Assembly (NCBI RefSeq): GCF_032362555.1
Contig: NC_083520.1
Span: 8,184,001 to 8,248,000 of the forward strand
Direction of reading: 5' to 3'
Source: Amyelois transitella
Lineage: Eukaryota; Arthropoda; Insecta; Lepidoptera; Pyralidae
DNA: 64,000 nt
Part shown: positions 61,101 through 64,000 of the stretch, piece by piece
Numbering within the stretch: the first letter of the stretch is position 1
How the letters are laid out: each line of letters begins with the position of its first letter
Notes under the pieces: model-generated
Database searches by the model: none
What the model was told of the DNA's origin: nothing
The model's input: the letters and a program-made list of their open reading frames with translations, nothing else
Made by a program: the position numbers and the translations under genes

Positions 61101-64000
61101 TTTTGTGTTCTTTTTGTTTTATTATTATAATTCAATTATAAATAAATTCGGGAGTTTAGAAATGTGTCTATATCTAATAATCATTACATTTACCTACTTC
61201 TATTGGAGAGACATATCCATACAATATAGTAAATCCTAATCGAGCATTAATAAAATCATATATGGCGATAGAGAAATTAATCAGCCTTTTAAGTTTACCG
61301 GTTTTACGATAACAAACAAACAAAACGCACGCTATGTTGTAAATACTAACTCTTAACATTCCGCAACATTATCTAACATTACTGATTACATCACACATCT
61401 TTATTACTAAGGAGCAGGGTTGAAAATTGGTTATTTATTTGTTTGTAAGTAGCAGATATGAATTAGCATGATTTACAGTATGAGCCGATATCAGGATCTG
61501 CCTATTAACGCGAAGAGCTAAGGGCGTGGTCATATTGACGTGTTGATTACATCTTCGGTACCGAAACTTGGTTCTGAAGTGGTTCCGATACCCGATTATC
61601 GAGAGCTACTGACATAGATATAGTTAGATACCGCCGATAAAAACGTTTGCCGACATGCAGCTAATAGACTTCTACTCGTATTGCAATCGTTTTGGAGTGA
61701 CACGTCGATTATGTTATGACTTATGACCATCAACATATTCATCTCGTTTAACACTATGACTGCTAAAACTCACTCACTCAAACACACTCAAAATAAGCAC
61801 TCAGCTTATTTTGAGTAAGTAAAATTATGAGATCTTCCCCGTATGAATAATGTATGTTATATAAGTATTAAGGAAAACACGATTTCAGCAGAGAAAATGA
61901 ACTAAAATTTGCAAGCATCAACAGAGCGGATTATGGGATTACGGACTAGTTCGACTGCTTTTTTTTTCGTCTTCATTTTACTAAAACAGCTCAAAAATAC
62001 AAAATCTTTTTAAACTTCAATTTGTGCTCATAATAACAATTACGAAAACAGGTTCATTCGTCACACCTTTGCCACGCGAAGTTTGGCATGAAGGGTCTAG
62101 TTGGTCTATGTCTCTGCCGAGCCCGCTTAACCCGGGTGCTGTGCGGAGCTAATGAAATAATTTCATATGTAATTTAAGACGTCAAATTTTAAATTGGATG
62201 CGCGAAAAGGGATGTTTCGAAAATAATAAATTAATCGTTTCTCTGAAGGTGTAAGATTTGGTGTGAAATAAATGAATTTTGTGAGGGATTTTTCTCGGCG
62301 CCTTTTGTGTTTAACACGCGATTGTTTTACACTGTAAGGATTTATAATATTATTTAAATATTTCTTCCTTCTGTCGTCACTTGATCAAAAAGGGGAGGTT
62401 CTGGCAAAAGGTCAGGAGAAGGGTACCTTTCAACTTCTAAAGACAAGCTTAATATATACATTGTAGGTACATATAATAATTTGGTAAAAAAATATTTCTG
62501 TGCATTGAATATATTTTCCTAAAAATAAAACAAGACGAAGAAGTAATAGTAGTAGAGTAAGAATTTGATAAAAAAAAAACTGTGCGGGTACGGATTCGAA
62601 TGAAACTTATTTTAACCGGCTTCAAAAAAGGAGGAGGTGCTCAATCCGAATAGCTATTAGGCCAGAGAAATATACTTAAAGGCTTTGATCATTTATCGTA
62701 TAGGCTTATAAATGATTTAGAAAACTGAAACCTGGTCTATAGAAATGACACGTTTACAAAAATTGCTCAAGCCACGCGAACAGGTTATGGCAAGTGATGG
62801 AATGAAAGCATGACCGTTAATTAATTGAAAAGACTGTTTATTAAAAATACTGATAACAACAAGTACAAGGGCTCTATACTTATTTCTAGAAAAATAAGTA
62901 GTACTAAATATCTCTTTAGTTTAAGTTCTATTCTTATTTTTTCCTTGATGGTACATAAATAAATAAAATAAATAAATATAATGCGACCCTGCCGTAAATT
63001 ATGTTTAAATTACTTTCCTACTGAGTATTTGCCGCCTGGTTATGAGGCTATAAAGCCATCTGCGTTGTAATAAAATATAGTAATTAGGAACCACATGGGC
63101 GCTGACCTATCGGTTTAAAATTAAGTCTAAGATTTACTAGCAGTTATAAAAGTGCCTGTAAATGGTTGTAGCGATGGGTAAATTGTTTTAAGAAAATTGC
63201 ATTTTTGTATCGCAGTTTTTTATTAATAGGTAAAAACTCACCAATTTTGTATAATTCAATTAAATATTACATGCTTGCCATCACCACAGGACCTCTGAGT
63301 AACAGCCTGACGTATTAACCACTAGAGGCCGCCCGCGACTTCGTCCGCATGGAAACCCTATCAATCCCGCAGGAACTCTGGGATAAAAAGTAACCTATGT
63401 GTTATTCTGGGTCTTCAGCTACCTACATACCAAATTTCATGGTAATCGGTTCAGTAGTTTTTGCGTGAAATAGTAACAAACATCCATACAAACATTCGCC
63501 TTTATAATTGTAGTAGGATCTATAATTACATTAGTTTTCTCACAATTATTCTTCTTGACATTAATAGAATCAGTGAACATTCTTTTCATAGTATTTTACA
63601 ACCAATCAATGTGGAGGATAAGAGCAACTACTGAACTACTATTATTCTGTATTGTAAGTCAGATTTAGTATCCTTGATTTAGATCGGTGACGGACTGTCC
63701 ATTGTCAGAAGTTATAATTAAAACCAACCGTGCTCCTTGGATTCTGCGCGTGCGCCGTCAATTTTTTCTTCTTCTACGGACCGATTAATTAAATGGCACA
63801 TAAAGAGCGATCGAAAAACTGATAGTACCACCTCTTTAGGGTTGAGTATTGAGACATTAATCAGAGAGAAATTGCCGAACTTTCTTGTCTGGTTATGTTC
63901 ACGTTAAAAATTTAATAACTCGAATTAACAAAGATTGTATAGGTCCGATAGTGCCATAAAGGAGTTTAAATGTCGATAAAAAAAGTCGATAAATTGATTT
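61101..64000. other. Intergenic right edge
   Basis: No gene is seen on either strand. It contains a 13-bp-arm hairpin (61786-61816, CTCAAAATAAGC / GCTTATTTTGAG) and a degenerate repeat with the AGGCCGCCCGCGACTTCGTC start and a CATGGTAATCGGTTCAGTAG block at 63325-63520, the usual end of old lepidopteran retroelements. Confidence 0.45.

Noticed and set aside
44555-64000. Small ORFs of 60-100 codons as possible genes
   Set aside because: None has a recognisable domain or a splice-compatible neighbour, and several overlap repeats. I prefer to call the stretch gene-free.

Overview
This is nuclear DNA of an insect, almost certainly a moth or butterfly (Lepidoptera). The genes have short GT-AG introns and are AT-rich. 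The sequence between them is packed with lepidopteran-style mobile DNA: Lep1-type Helitron remnants ending in CAGCTAG, tRNA-headed SINEs, and two very abundant families whose copies end in (ATGT)n tails. There is no bacterial, CRISPR or operon structure. Gene models were assembled by hand from reading frames, splice signals and intron phase.

Layout. Positions 1-2960 hold a PIF/Harbinger DNA transposon that runs off the left edge: a transposase on + that is broken by a stop codon, and an intact four-exon Myb/SANT-like partner on -. From 7228 leftwards to the edge lies the 5' part of a ZAD transcription factor gene with two successive ZAD modules. A DNA transposon with a 749-residue intact transposase-like ORF fills 8187-11112. 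A complete five-exon ZAD/C2H2 gene with eleven fingers occupies 14573-11553 (-). A complete seven-exon rhodopsin-family GPCR lies at 16451-20588 (+).

Two related SET-domain (SmydA-type) genes stand head to head, at 24594-21363 (-) and 30262-37880 (+). They are followed by a secreted trypsin-like serine protease at 44554-38917 (-). From about 44.6 kb to the right edge I find no convincing host gene. That part is intergenic or deep intronic, with nested repeats, a LINE tail and a Lep1 copy.

The genes do not form one pathway. Two paralogue groups (the ZAD modules and the SmydA pair) look like local duplications. The most unusual signals are structural. The two leading ones are a pair of perfect palindromes (42553-42594 and 42597-42640) side by side in a protease intron, both centred on CCTAGG, and a 74-bp near-perfect palindrome at 52871-52944. 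Others are the phase-compatible double-ZAD gene, a Harbinger element whose accessory protein is intact while its transposase is broken, and a 3' tail shared by the two commonest repeat families, which looks like a LINE/SINE partnership.
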